Shown one piece after another: positions 31,791-42,379 of a DNA stretch of 64,000 bases. Source of the stretch: Sabellastarte sp. h YS-2021 (Eukaryota; Annelida; Polychaeta; Sabellida; Sabellidae); contig OZ024929.1 of NCBI GenBank assembly GCA_964017235.1, positions 158,147,609-158,211,608 of the forward strand, written 5' to 3'. The notes under the pieces were generated by a model. The model made no database searches. It worked only from the letters and a program-made list of their open reading frames with translations, and had not been told where the DNA came from. Numbering within the stretch: the first letter of the stretch is position 1; each line of letters begins with the position of its first letter. The translations under genes were made by a program, and so were the position numbers.

Positions 31791-33294
31791 TCACTTGCGT
31801 CTGTTGCCTCCTCGTCTTGAAGACGATTGGTAGGGCTTCTTATTTAATCTATCTGGTCGGCCACGAAAAAATTTTGAACCAGAGGAGTACGAGGCAGAAG
31901 AACGCCTGTCATCAGAGCGACTATTCGACTGGAAAGACTGGCGGTTATCAGTCTTCAATCTTTTGGGGGATCTGTCCTGTTTCTTCTGTATTTGATCCAG
32001 TGTAGTGGGATAAAATAAGTCTGCAGATTTGAACCCTGTCCTTCGTAATTTGTTAAAGTCGAGTTCCTGCAAGTGTGAAGCACAAACTTTAAGGATGGAA
32101 TCCCTTCTTGCCAGCTGTAAATTACAGGCCAAAGCAATGGAAAGATCAGTGACAGACTCCAAAGCCTTATCAAGTGAACTAAGGCAGGCCGACTGCATTT
32201 GCAGGTGGGATAAAAGCTTGTCAGAGTCCCTGAAAACATCTGAACCATCCTGTTGAAGCAACTCCTCCACAGAAGATGAAGTTTTGCCAATAGCCCTCAT
32301 GAACCAATTGACATAAGACAAAATTTGCACACATTCTCTAGTTACAGTCTCCATACTTGTATGTTGCTTGATAGGTACATGAACTGAAGATGGAATCGCC
32401 TTTGGGAAGAGTGATCTGAAGGCATCTTGGCATTTGGGTGCAGAGTTCGAGAATTCTACCATGGACGACTTGTAGAACTTCATGGGAGGCCTGTTATATT
32501 GTGAAAAATTGTCAGTGTTAACAGGACTGCACTGCAGCCTCTCAGGCTCACCCTTCTTTGGGTTACCAGAAGCTTTGGCCTCATAAAAATCCCAACGCTG
32601 AACTATGGCTTCCAAAGGCGGCATGACCATGGGAAGAACTTGTTTTTTCTTTGCTCTTGGAACCAAAAATTTTGGTAGGTTGGTCAGAGGGTTCTTCTGG
32701 AACTTCAACCTGTAGTAAAGCTCTGACAGCAGCCAAAGTCTTCCTGTACGTGGGATCTTCTTCAACCTCCTCATGAGGAGATGGAGATCTGAGCCTCTTG
32801 CGTGATGTAATACTCGTAGATTCATGGACCGAGCTGACATCAGAGAACGCGTCTTCACCAGATTCCAAAGCTCTAGGGCGAGGCTGGTGGGGTGTTGGTA
32901 AAGATGATGAGGAAGACGAATTCGTCTTCAAGGAAGTAATTTGTGACTGCATATCTTCTAATCTCTGTAGAATTTTTAGCAAGGATTCCTCTGCTACAGG
33001 CTGAGATTTCTCAGCTGTAGGGGAACGATGAGGGTCAGATTCCTGCTCTAACAAGGAGTCTTCCACTTCTTTGGACACAATAATATCTTTAGATTTCTTT
33101 TTTGACTTGGAACGAAGCTTTTTCTTCTGTTCAGAAGTTCAGTTGAAGCAATCCTCTTCTTTTGAAGTGACACAGACATCCTGACCCTTGCCTTTGTCTC
33201 TACAAGGGTAACAGAAAAGGTGGGTGTCCCAATTGTACAGTGGGTGACCACAACCAGAAGCACGTTTTGTAGATTTTAACTGGGATTCAGCCAT
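31791..33294 (-). pseudogene. Gag-like protein, copy F, one stop and one frame shift
   Basis: ATG at 33294 (MAESQLKSTKRASGCGH) with the Zn-type cluster CGHPLYNWDTHLFCYPCR and DVCV. A TGA after DCFN (about 33138) and a frame shift near 32690 break it. The C-terminal half (31791-32680) is conserved with other copies (LQLARRDSILKVCASHL) and ends in a basic SSRRGGNRRK tail. The terminal stop is TGA CTA TCC, a UGA-CUA read-through context. The frame after it is open for about 250 codons over the RT start. Confidence 0.82.
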
Positions 33295-33336
33295 GATGAC
33301 CTTCCAAAGAAAAACGCACAGCCTCCACGACGACCA

Positions 33337-33530
33337 AAAATTGAATGAGGATCTCTCGCTAAAAGTCCAACCGACAATGTGTTGTGCGCATGCGCATCTA
33401 TCAATAACTACGGGGTTCACCTCCTGAACAAGAATAATTTTTAAATATTCTTGTTGGTCGCCGCGTTTTGCCTCCACAAAACCAAGTAAGCATTTGTGAG
33501 GATAAGGTAAGGCTATTTTACGCAATAAAA
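33337..33530. repeat. Right terminal inverted repeat of copy F
   Basis: Inverts 25350-25440 joined to 28142-28250. It includes GCGCATGCGC at about 33386-33395 and the palindrome-like AACAAGAATAATTTTTAAAT where the pearl-like element split the left copy. The last 20 bp are the terminus copied in the ICR. Confidence 0.9.
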
Positions 33531-34640
33531 ATATAGCTCTTAAGATAACCAAATCCAGTCCCATTCAATTTCTGGCAAAATTTTTTTTTTATGTCAGATT
33601 CATAGTATGTTGTGTAAAATATTCACAGAAGCATCTTATCCTTAAAACAAGAGTTACTGGTTATATATAAACATGCTTTAAAGTCAAGTGTTCAAAATAG
33701 TGGTGTGAACGATAAACTGGTAAGTGGTTTTTCGTTTGCTTTTGGTAAAAATAACGAAATCCGCAAGGAATATTTGGGAACCGGTTATTGAAAACGTCAT
33801 CATTTTAGGCTTTACAATGGCTGATACTTCATCAAAATGACAAAAAAAATATATATTTTGTGAAATAAGTTACATTTTCACTTTATATTGAGCAAAAGTC
33901 ATGTTTACGTACTTTTTAATATCTCACGAAAGCCATTTCCAGTTGCAAGTTCTGGTTCATGTATGCCCCACGAGAAATAATCAATGCCAGTAACAAGCAT
34001 ACGAAATACCGAATTTTGTTTGTTTCAAAGCCCCCGGTAACTGGTTTTGATTTCTGTAAACGGTCCTACCACTAGTTCAAAAACATGTCCTCAAAACATT
34101 ACAGCAAAAAAGGAGTTTATAGGTTTATAAAAATAGACTGGAAACACATATAGTGATGCTAGGTTTAACACTACCACCTTGGGATGAAGAAAGTACAGCT
34201 ATAGAACATGTAATAAATTTGATTGTAATTCCTTGCACTTTAAAAAACGTGAAAGACTGTGAGAAATATATTAGTTTTTAAACGTAATCTTGGTTTTACA
34301 CTGGTCCAAACAGGGTCCTGCTACAAATTACAACATCACTTACTAAACCACTGTACCTAGATTCTTCAAAATTGTACCAATTTACTCAAAGTGTCAGAAA
34401 AATAAAGAAATTATGGGCCACAAAATTCTGCTGAGCTCACATTACCATCAATTGGTTCATCTAATTCAATGGATTACCTGCAGTAATCATGTTACCTACT
34501 CCTGTTATATTACCTGCAATTGGAGGTTACATCAGATGATGTTTCCTGTAGTTATTACCTGGGGTAATTACATTACCTTAAGTTATAGGTTAGAGAATGT
34601 TATCTGCATTTTGTTACATTACTTGCAATCATTATATTAC
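33531..34640. other. TPR intron 6, non-transposon part
   Basis: AT-rich sequence with no recognised gene. The last 170 bp before exon 6 (34470-34640) holds a run of ATTACCTG-type repeats (34473, 34510, 34554, 34572). On the gene strand each is a copy of CAGGTAAT, the same text as the exon 6 splice donor. Confidence 0.7.
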
Positions 34641-34795
34641 CTGGGGGCTGGGGACTGCGAGTATCGGACCTTTCAAAGTGAGAGAAGTCCATGCAGGGAG
34701 CGTCCAGCCCTTGTCCAGCCAGCTGACCAAAATCAGGGCCACTGCTGGTCTCTGACTGGTTCCCAAATACAAACTGCCGTGACACCAGGGGGGAA
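34641..34795 (-). CDS. TPR: TPR exon 6
   Basis: Acceptor CTTTCAG at 34796, donor GTAATA after 34641. The first base completes the codon begun in exon 5 (AG+T, Ser). It reads SPLVSRQFVFGNQ, then DFGQLAGQGLDAP, which aligns with the TPR segment after DGFAEAI (a phenylalanine-containing FxFG-like part and GQLA). One base is left at the donor. The Ngaro element N1 starts only 62 bp upstream of the acceptor. Confidence 0.9.
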
Positions 34796-34857
34796 CTGAA
34801 AGAAAAAAAATTTGGAGATTAAATAAGCTAGGGCTGTATTCTAATCTTTGCTGAGTA

Positions 34858-35108
34858 TCACTTGGGGCGTCCAGGCGCCCCAGATGTCAGTCCTGCCCCA
34901 CAGGCAGTATCTTACCTGGTACCTTACAAAAACTTTAGGTACCAGTCTAATGTGAGTGGTTATGTAAACCAATGTCAGTTGCTAGGTACCCCAGTAAACA
35001 ACACATTCTCATTGGTTGCCCCTGTTTCACTGTGCTTCTCCCCTTGAAACAAAGTCACTTTGAAACTTGACATTGAGTGGAAGACACGTTAACTAAGAAC
35101 TTGAATTT
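34858..35108 (+). repeat. A1 split direct repeat of N1 (left end)
   Basis: 251 bp identical to A2 (40935-41185) except ACACGTT against ACATGTT near the end. It begins TCACTTGGGGCGTCCAGG and contains the palindrome GGGGCGTCCAGGCGCCCC. As the left end of the element it probably contains the promoter. Confidence 0.95.
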
Positions 35109-35532
35109 TACTGAGGAACTTGAACATTTTATCTTCTGATTTTATTTTCTTTAGTTTTTTATACTGTTTTAGGTTTTAAAGTGTAAAATAGTGTATATAA
35201 AATGGAACGGTCATTTAGCAAGCAACAAGTGCTTTTATGTTTGTGATTTATGAAGTTCAGTAGTGCAGTGGCTGGATGAACTGTTTGTGACACGTCAACT
35301 TTTTGACGCCTTCTGTGAACTGATTGAGTCGTCTTGACAACCTCAGGCTTTGCATATTGGTTACAAAGGGACGGTCTAACCTATATTTTCAATCATCTTT
35401 GCATGTTTATGCCAATTTGGTCGTGATTTGTCAAATTATACCCTTTGATTAAGCCTGACATTGTCAAGATTGTAGCTGATCCTTTTTTGCCTATGTTCTT
35501 AACAGAGACAGAGATTTATATTTGATTCAAAA

Positions 35533-36627
35533 ATGCCTGACAACAAACAAAGGTGTAAAAATTGTAAAAACAGACATGCCCCACCCACGGGGAAGAAGTG
35601 TAAATTTGTGAGTGAACAGAATGATGTTACCCAGGGACTTGTACGAGATGCTGCCGTTGCAAGTGAGTCACTTGCTACAGATCACAGTCAGGATCTGGGC
35701 GGACAGCGGATACAGATGGAAATCCTGGAGCAGCTGAAGAGGATGTCACACAGGTTGGATCTGGTTGAAGATCAAGTGGTAGCCACAACACAGCAGACAG
35801 CTCAGGCGTCAACTTCCGGAAAGTTAAGTACAGATACTGTTTTGTCAAGTTCTAGCAAAAAAAGTAGCAAAAGTAAAAAAAGTAGGCCCACTTATGTAAC
35901 CAGTGATTCGTCCTCAGACGAAAGTGACACCCCCTCCATGAAACAATTAAAGTCCAATGCTATTCAGAAAAAAGTTGACAGGAGGCTTAGGGAGTTAAAC
36001 CACAGTTCACACCTCCCAGGTAGTGATAGTTCTGTCAAATTAAAATCAAAACGAGGAGGCAGTGTTGAGGTTAATGTAAAAAACAAAGTGTCATGGCCTC
36101 ACGAGGCCATACTGGGTGGCGTCAGTAGACAAAGGGTCACATACGACCAGTTGACGCTCACCCAGTGGGTGCAAGGTTTTTGTAAAAACATCATGGAGGA
36201 AAGTTGTAATGATAGAAGGTATACCATGGTTTCCTACTTGAGTGATCTGATGGAGGATGCCACAGACTTTTCTTGGCAGAGTGCTAAGGCAGCACATGCT
36301 GTCTTACTTTGCGAAATGGAGCGGGGTTCCCTCCAGTGGGAAGACATGGACCGAATTGATCGGATCCGAAGGGCCCATGCTCAAAAGCATGTTGCAAGTA
36401 GGGGTGGTTGGGCTAAGCCATCAGATCTCTCGGGTAGGAAGCCATGGTTTTGCAAAAGTTTTCAGACAGGTGTTTGTTCACATACAGGTGACCATGAAAA
36501 TAATGGGAAGTTGCAAAGGCACATATGTGCTCATTGCCTCAAGGGGGGTAGGCAACTTAACCATCCCGAGAAGGATTGTAATGTCAAAAAACAGGCAAAA
36601 AACGATCAAGCAGCTGCCCATCATTAG
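35533..36627 (+). CDS. Gag-like protein of N1, with -1 frameshift signal at its end
   Basis: ATG at 35533, 364 residues. Residues 9-24 form C-x2-C-x3-H-x7-C (CKNCKNRHAPPTGKKC), shared with N2. Residues 57-80 are helical. A Ser/Lys-rich stretch follows, then a conserved central block (NKVSWPHEAILGG, TQWVQGFCKN) and a CCCH-like zinc region near the end (WFCKSFQTGVC, HICAHC, HPEKDC). The last codons contain an in-frame A_AAA_AAC heptamer at 36597-36603; the -1 frame is open into the RT frame. It is likely the capsid/nucleocapsid-type protein. Confidence 0.85.
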   Translation: MPDNKQRCKNCKNRHAPPTGKKCKFVSEQNDVTQGLVRDAAVASESLATDHSQDLGGQRIQMEILEQLKRMSHRLDLVEDQVVATTQQTAQASTSGKLSTDTVLSSSSKKSSKSKKSRPTYVTSDSSSDESDTPSMKQLKSNAIQKKVDRRLRELNHSSHLPGSDSSVKLKSKRGGSVEVNVKNKVSWPHEAILGGVSRQRVTYDQLTLTQWVQGFCKNIMEESCNDRRYTMVSYLSDLMEDATDFSWQSAKAAHAVLLCEMERGSLQWEDMDRIDRIRRAHAQKHVASRGGWAKPSDLSGRKPWFCKSFQTGVCSHTGDHENNGKLQRHICAHCLKGGRQLNHPEKDCNVKKQAKNDQAAAHH

Positions 36628-36640
36628 GATGGAGCAGCTG
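36597..36640 (+). promoter_or_regulatory. Predicted -1 ribosomal frameshift signal, N1 gag/RT
   Basis: Slippery A AAA AAC (36597-36603) is in the gag zero frame (codons GCA AAA AAC). A 7-nt spacer GATCAAG follows. Then comes a stem CAGCTGCCCATC (36611-36622) paired with GATGGAGCAGCTG (36628-36640), with a one-base bulge and a 5-nt loop. The gag stop TAG sits in the loop. The -1 frame has no stop from 36603 through the RT. These are the classical parts of a -1 signal; function is not shown. Confidence 0.8.
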
Positions 36641-39234
36641 TGCAGATGTATCTGTTGCGGGTAGTCCAAAAATCACTAACACTGATCAGCTCACCGGTAA
36701 TGACAATGAATCAAGTTGTAATTCAAATACCATTGAGGGCAGTGCTAAAAACACCAAATATGTGGCTAGGTTCTTCTATAACTCGGCTGTTAGACCCAGA
36801 GACATTGACAATTTGCTTGCAAAAAAGTCAAAAAATATTTTTGAGAATTCAGAAATTCTGGTCAAAACTCGAATTTTTCAGCGAGCTAGCAGCCCCAGTG
36901 TGAAGGTTACAAACAAAATACCTACTGGCCAGCATAAACTGCACTACCACCCTGTTGTCCACCCTCGGCTGCGTTCGGACTCCCTCGAACTTGACAATGC
37001 AAAGAGTACCCACATAGAGAGTACAATTGAACCTGGTAAATGTATTGGTCGTGGTTTGAATGTCAATGACGTTAAAAATACTCAACAGTTAACCAACATG
37101 GCCTTGGGTTTGAATCCTCACCAGGATTGCCAGGTTAACACGGAATCCAATGAAGTGCAAAATGTCAGTAATAACAATCATACAAATCTCGCCAGCAATG
37201 GAGACATAGGTTGCAAAGGTAGTGAGAACTCCCAGAAGCATGAAAACCCCTGTAAAACGGTCATTGCTAGGTCCATGGGTTTGTGTCCTGTAACTCACAG
37301 TAACAACTTGGTCTCGGGTTCAAATCTCAAAAATCAGAGCAGGGTGAACTCTACCATAAATGAAAAGGTGGGTCTGGATGGTCCTGTACCTCTGTATGAT
37401 GTGAATTCAATTGGTGTGGAAGAAAAATTCGCCAATAGTATCATGCATTTTCAACAATTCAACAAATCTCAGGTCCCCATTGGGGCTAATAGTCAAATTT
37501 TCAAAGAATGGAGTGAACAATCAGACTTTCAATTTGGCTTCATTCCATTGGGTGAGCAAGTAATGCCTGGCGACCTAACTTGTAATACCTCAAAAAAATC
37601 CTTACTTGAGATTCATGACACAGTCAGGCAGTCTGGTAAGCCCAATTTTTTGGGGGCTCGCATACCTGTGGTCTCACAGCTTAACGTAGAAGCATGGGAG
37701 AAACATCTGAAGGGTTACTGGGATCAGCAGCTGCTGCAGCTGCTTAAGTTTGGATTCCCCCTTGACTTCAACAGGGATTGCCCATTACAAAGTGAAAAAG
37801 GTAACCATAGCTCAGCCACACAGTTTCCCAAAGATGTGGATGCCTATATTGAGGAGGAAAGTAGGTATGGGGCCATATTAGGGCCATTCAAAGAAAATCC
37901 AATTCAAAACTGCCACACGTCACCGTTCATGACCAGAAACAAGCCAAACTCTGACAGGCGTAGGGTCATTATTGATTTGAGCTGGCCCATTGGGGCTTCT
38001 GTTAATGCTGGCATTGACAAGGACACATATTTGAATAGTCCTTTTGCTTTGACCTTCCCCACCATAGATGATATTACATCACAGCTCAAACGCTTAGGTA
38101 GGGGCGCGCTCTTATACAAGATTGACGTAAGCAGAGCTTTTCGACATGTGAGGGTTGATCCTGGGGACTTTGACCTCTTGGGGCTCCAGTGGCGTCACGC
38201 TTACGTTGATACGTGCCTTCCGTTCGGGACGCGTCACGGGAGCCAGATTTTTCAACGCCTCAGCGACGCTGTGCGTCACGTCATGCGTCAGAAAGGTTTT
38301 TGCGTCATCGACTACATAGACGATTACGTCGGGATGGGCGTCACTGACGTTGCGCATGCGTCATTCAACGCGTTATTCCAGCTTATGGGGGACCTGGGCC
38401 TTACCATCAGTGAGAGCAAGCTAGTACCCCCCAGTACTCAAGTTGTGTGCCTGGGCATATTAATCAATACTGAGAATGGCACTGTCTCCATCCCCCCTGA
38501 AAAGTTGCGTCAGATTTCTGACACGGTGCGTCAATGGCTTGGCAAAACATCATGTACCAAAAGGCAACTGCAGTCCATACTTGGCATGCTTCTGTATGTC
38601 CATAAGTGTGTGAAGCCAGCTCGTGCTTTTTTAAACAGAATGCTGGCCCTCCTGAGATCTGGTCATGCTGCACAGAAAATCACTTTGACCCCTGAGTTCA
38701 AACGTGACCTTAGATGGTTTGACAAGTTCCTTCCACTCTACAATGGGGCGTCACTTTATGACCACAGGCCCATTGATCATACTCTTGAGCTGGATGCCTG
38801 CTTGAAGGGCCTCGGGGGGGCGTTGGTGTAGGTATGTTTACCATCTTCCCATACCTGAAGGCCACATGAACTGGTCCATCGTCCACCTTGAAATGATAAA
38901 CATACTCCTGTCAATTAGATTGTTTCAGGCCCAATGGGCAGGTAGAAAAGTGTTAATAAAGTGCGATAATGAAGCAGTGGTCACAGTTCTCAGGTCAGGC
39001 AGAGCAAGAGACCCCTTCCTTGGGGCATGTGCCCGAAACATATGGTATGCCGGTTCCTTGGCAGATATGGACATCCAGTATGTCCACATCAGGGGGCTGG
39101 ACAACAGGGTGGCTGACTTACTGTCTCGTTGGACAGGTTGTTACAAAGATGTTATTGAACTACAGAGTCATGTTCAGGATCCCATATGGGTCCCTGTTAG
39201 TATGGAATTTCTGGAAATTGATCCAGAATTATAA
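36603..39234 (+). pseudogene. RT-RNase H of N1, one frame break in a G tract
   Basis: The frame entered by -1 shift is open from 36603 to 38831. A long N-terminal region is followed by RT: KPNSDRRRVIIDLSWP, LYKIDVSRAFRHV, PFGTRHGSQIFQRLSDA, and YIDD (about 38314-38325). RNase H starts with LELDACLKGLGG and then breaks at a run of seven G (38814-38820). One base further the frame continues as GRWCRYVYHLPIPEG, HLEMINILLSIRLF, IKCDNEAVVTVLRSG and GLDNRVADLLSR, to 39234. A single G insertion, or an assembly error, is the simplest explanation; otherwise the element looks intact. Confidence 0.85.
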
Positions 39235-39283
39235 TGTCATTTCAGTGTGTGTTCCTTGCTAGGGGCCATCTGTATAGATAAAT

Positions 39284-40369
39284 ATGTTAATTATTAATTG
39301 TGTAACAAGTGTTCTTCCCTGTAAGCCCCTGGGCAGGGGCGTCATTGCTAATATACACGTTACTAAAATGCAGTTACTATGCTTTGTTTCAGGCAATGTG
39401 GTGTTGAAATCCTTGTCTAAGAAAGCAGCTGTTAGAACTCAAGCTGCCTTCAGGCCTAAGACGAGACAAGCCTACTTCAGAATGTTCAAGGTGTTCCTGG
39501 CCTTTTGTATTTGTATGGATGTATTAGTGGCCAGAGTTAATGTTGAAGTAATCTTGTCATTTTTGGAGTGTCTTGTACATAACAAATGTTCTGTTGCTAT
39601 GATATCGAATTATGTGTCAGCCATAAAGGCTTGCTTTGTCTTGTATGATTTGCCTTTCCACATGCTGGACCATCAAAAGATCAAATATTTCCAAAAATCT
39701 CTGAGAATCAATCGACCTCTGAGCTTGACCTCTCATAACATCATTGACCTAGATGGCCTTGAAAAAATATCTTTAGCTTGTCAAGAATTCAACTGTGGCC
39801 AAGTCCTCCGAGCGGTGTTTCTGACTGGATTTTTTGGATTTTTTAGACTTTCGAACTTGGCCCCTCACTCTGTGTCAGGTTTTGACCCCTCCAGGCATCT
39901 TACTGGACAGGATCTATTTTTCACTAAAAAAATGGTTAAAGTCCTCATCAAATGGTCTAAGACCATCCAAACTAGAGATACTGCTCAAGTCATTTCACTA
40001 CCAAAGTTAAAAAATAGAATAATTTGTCCTTTCAGGGCCCTTAAGGCCCTTCAGGTCTTATATCCCATGTCTGCAGATCACTCTGCCTTCCAAGTTAATG
40101 TACAATCGGGCTGGCAGCCCATCACTGATAGTAAGATCAGAAAGTGTTTGAAATCCATCAATATGACCTTGGGTTTGAACCCTCACTTCTATACGTTTCA
40201 TTCATTTCGAAGGTCAGGGGCGACATTTGCGTATAATGCACACATCCCCATTCAACAAATACAGCGTCATGGTACCTGGAGCTCAGATTGTATCTGGCGC
40301 TACATTCAGGCTGACCACTCTTCTGGTGAAAGCCTTGCTTTATCACTTGCTACTGCTATTAATGCATAA
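39284..40369 (+). CDS. Tyrosine recombinase of N1
   Basis: 361-codon frame; the start is uncertain, and the domain begins near AAFRPKTRQAYFRMFKVFL. Catalytic residues are Arg in FLTGFFGFFRLSNL (about residue 188), HxxR in FHSFRRSGATFAY (about residue 305), HGTW, and the nucleophile Tyr in IWRYIQADHS (about residue 340). This is the Ngaro/Crypton-like YR type and integrates the circular cDNA. It is separate from the RT frame and ends 20 bp before the B1 repeat. Confidence 0.92.
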   Translation: MLIINCVTSVLPCKPLGRGVIANIHVTKMQLLCFVSGNVVLKSLSKKAAVRTQAAFRPKTRQAYFRMFKVFLAFCICMDVLVARVNVEVILSFLECLVHNKCSVAMISNYVSAIKACFVLYDLPFHMLDHQKIKYFQKSLRINRPLSLTSHNIIDLDGLEKISLACQEFNCGQVLRAVFLTGFFGFFRLSNLAPHSVSGFDPSRHLTGQDLFFTKKMVKVLIKWSKTIQTRDTAQVISLPKLKNRIICPFRALKALQVLYPMSADHSAFQVNVQSGWQPITDSKIRKCLKSINMTLGLNPHFYTFHSFRRSGATFAYNAHIPIQQIQRHGTWSSDCIWRYIQADHSSGESLALSLATAINA

Positions 40370-40389
40370 ATGCTCCTACTGTTGGGGTT

Positions 40390-40934
40390 GAGGGCTTATT
40401 ATATTGCTGTATGTCATGTATTTTTCACAATCTTGTAAACCTTAGGTCTTCTGGTCTCCAGCCTTAGGGTGACCTTAACTTCAACACTTTTCAAATCATC
40501 ACCTCCAGTTGTGAGGTCATTGGTACTTTGCTGGGCGACCCTGAGCAGGGGTCACCTTGGTTTGACATCATGTGACCTTTCAAGGTCATTCCCTCTTGCT
40601 GGATTCGGGTAGACTTCTTGGTATTCTCTTATTTTAGTATTTTAAATATTTCAAGCTGGTAAACTTCTGAAGTGACTTCTTATGAACTATGAACTTTAAC
40701 TTATCAGTCACTTCTTCGTGTATTTAGTAACTCATTAATGATTCTAGTGACTTCTTATGAACTATGAACTCTAACTTACTAGTCACTATTTACTGCATTT
40801 ACATTACTCAGAATCTGTATATTTTTACTGACCTGTAAATAACTTTTAGTATAGATATGTATATTATATATATTTGTTATGTATTAAACAAAGTGCCCTC
40901 AACTCTGTGTCTTACTGCCTTGGGGTGGGGACTG
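40390..40934 (+). repeat. B1 split direct repeat of N1
   Basis: 545 bp, the same as B2 apart from one noted base (CACTATTTACTG against CACCATTTACTG). It directly abuts A2 at 40935 (GGGGACTG then TCACTTGGGG), so B1-A2 reproduces the circle junction. It includes an inner near-duplication (GACTTCTTATGAACTATGAAC twice) and an ATTAAACAAA-type AT-rich end. Confidence 0.95.
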
Positions 40935-41185
40935 TCACTTGGGGCGTCCAGGCGCCCCAGATGTCAGTCCTGCCCCACAGGCAGTATCTTACCTGGTACC
41001 TTACAAAAACTTTAGGTACCAGTCTAATGTGAGTGGTTATGTAAACCAATGTCAGTTGCTAGGTACCCCAGTAAACAACACATTCTCATTGGTTGCCCCT
41101 GTTTCACTGTGCTTCTCCCCTTGAAACAAAGTCACTTTGAAACTTGACATTGAGTGGAAGACATGTTAACTAAGAACTTGAATTT
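40935..41185 (+). repeat. A2 split direct repeat of N1
   Basis: Copy of A1, placed between B1 and B2 with a 50-bp unique spacer (41186-41235) before B2. It contains no gene of its own; short open frames in it are mirrored in A1. Confidence 0.95.
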
Positions 41186-41235
41186 CCCTCCCACCCTCCC
41201 TGGAGAATGAAATAACCACTCTCTAGGTGGGGCCA

Positions 41236-41780
41236 GAGGGCTTATTATATTGCTGTATGTCATGTATTTTTCACAATCTTGTAAACCTTAGGTCTTCTGG
41301 TCTCCAGCCTTAGGGTGACCTTAACTTCAACACTTTTCAAATCATCACCTCCAGTTGTGAGGTCATTGGTACTTTGCTGGGCGACCCTGAGCAGGGGTCA
41401 CCTTGGTTTGACATCATGTGACCTTTCAAGGTCATTCCCTCTTGCTGGATTCGGGTAGACTTCTTGGTATTCTCTTATTTTAGTATTTTAAATATTTCAA
41501 GCTGGTAAACTTCTGAAGTGACTTCTTATGAACTATGAACTTTAACTTATCAGTCACTTCTTCGTGTATTTAGTAACTCATTAATGATTCTAGTGACTTC
41601 TTATGAACTATGAACTCTAACTTACTAGTCACCATTTACTGCATTTACATTACTCAGAATCTGTATATTTTTACTGACCTGTAAATAACTTTTAGTATAG
41701 ATATGTATATTATATATATTTGTTATGTATTAAACAAAGTGCCCTCAACTCTGTGTCTTACTGCCTTGGGGTGGGGACTG
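41236..41780 (+). repeat. B2 split direct repeat of N1 (right end)
   Basis: Copy of B1 ending GGTGGGGACTG at 41780, where host sequence TGGGTGAATTT begins. It lies 176 bp from the TPR exon 5 donor. Confidence 0.95.
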
Positions 41781-41956
41781 TGGGTGAATTTGGAGAAGAA
41801 ACCACAAACATAAATAACAATCTGGAGAGGATTTTCGATTTGTGTCAGGTACCTCAGGTAAAGCACTATTTATGGACCTTAAAGTCAATATAATTAATTG
41901 TATGGACTTTAGGTTCACCTTAAAATAAACATCCCCCACGTCCCTTAATATAATAC

Positions 41957-42054
41957 CTTATAGCTTCTGCAAAGCCGTCATTCCTACGTGGGACAAACAA
42001 TGTTGGAGTGCTGGGTACGATTCCATCGTCTCCAAACTCTGCACCTGCATCACC
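41957..42054 (-). CDS. TPR: TPR exon 5
   Basis: Acceptor GTTTCTTTGTTACAG at 42055, donor GTATTA after 41957; 98 bp. It reads GDAGAEFGDDG, then IVPSTPTLFVPRR and NDGFAEAI, the best-conserved signature of the TPR/Megator carboxyl region. Two bases are left at the donor and complete a Ser codon with exon 6. This exon anchors the identification of the whole gene. Confidence 0.93.
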
Positions 42055-42379
42055 CTGTAACAAAGAAACAAATTCCAAAGGAACAAATTTAGAAATTATA
42101 TATGTGGATTAACGAGCCACATAAGCATCTTGTAATAAAGACCATTCTATAGGTCTTTAAAAGCGAGGGCATTAATATACAAATGAGGAAATTAAACACA
42201 CTCATATGACACTGCTTAATTTTTTTGTTTATTAAGGGAAAGATTAGCCAAATTTGTGATTCTTGTGACTATTATTGGTCATTTATTTAACACAGAACTT
42301 TGAGTTTTGTTGTCTTTTTCTTTAATATAAAATTTTTAATGCGTATTCCAAGTGATGAATTTCTATGTATGTGACTTAC

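Larger units (their letters stand above)
25324..33530 (-). mobile_element. DIRS retrotransposon copy F (family 3) in TPR intron 6
   Basis: Runs from TGTAACAAATTTTATTG (25324) to TTACGCAATAAAA (33530), 8.2 kb including a 2.7-kb foreign insert (25441-28141). Inverted repeats (25350-25440 plus 28142-28250, against 33337-33505) include a palindromic TGCGCATGCGCA (NRF1-type) at 28183-28194 and 33385-33396. The ICR is at 28291-28397. Gag, RT and YR are on the minus strand, the same as TPR. RT is open; gag and YR have point lesions, so the copy is probably inactive. It begins 98 bp from the exon 7 acceptor. Confidence 0.92.
34858..41780 (+). mobile_element. Ngaro-type YR retrotransposon N1 in TPR intron 5
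   Basis: Has the split direct repeat layout A1-ORFs-B1-A2-B2 that defines Ngaro/PAT-like members of the DIRS order: A1 34858-35108, B1 40390-40934, A2 40935-41185, B2 41236-41780. A copies differ at one noted base and B copies at one noted base, so the insertion is young. Order gag, RT-RNase H, YR on the plus strand, antisense to TPR. No target duplication is seen at the ends (GAGTA before, TGGGTG after). It makes up 6.9 of the 7.2 kb of intron 5. Confidence 0.95.

Noticed and set aside
34862-35047. 61-codon frame in A1, repeated identically in A2 (40939-41124).
   Set aside because: It is identical only because the direct repeats are identical. It lies in the terminal non-coding region, and no Ngaro element is known to encode a protein there.
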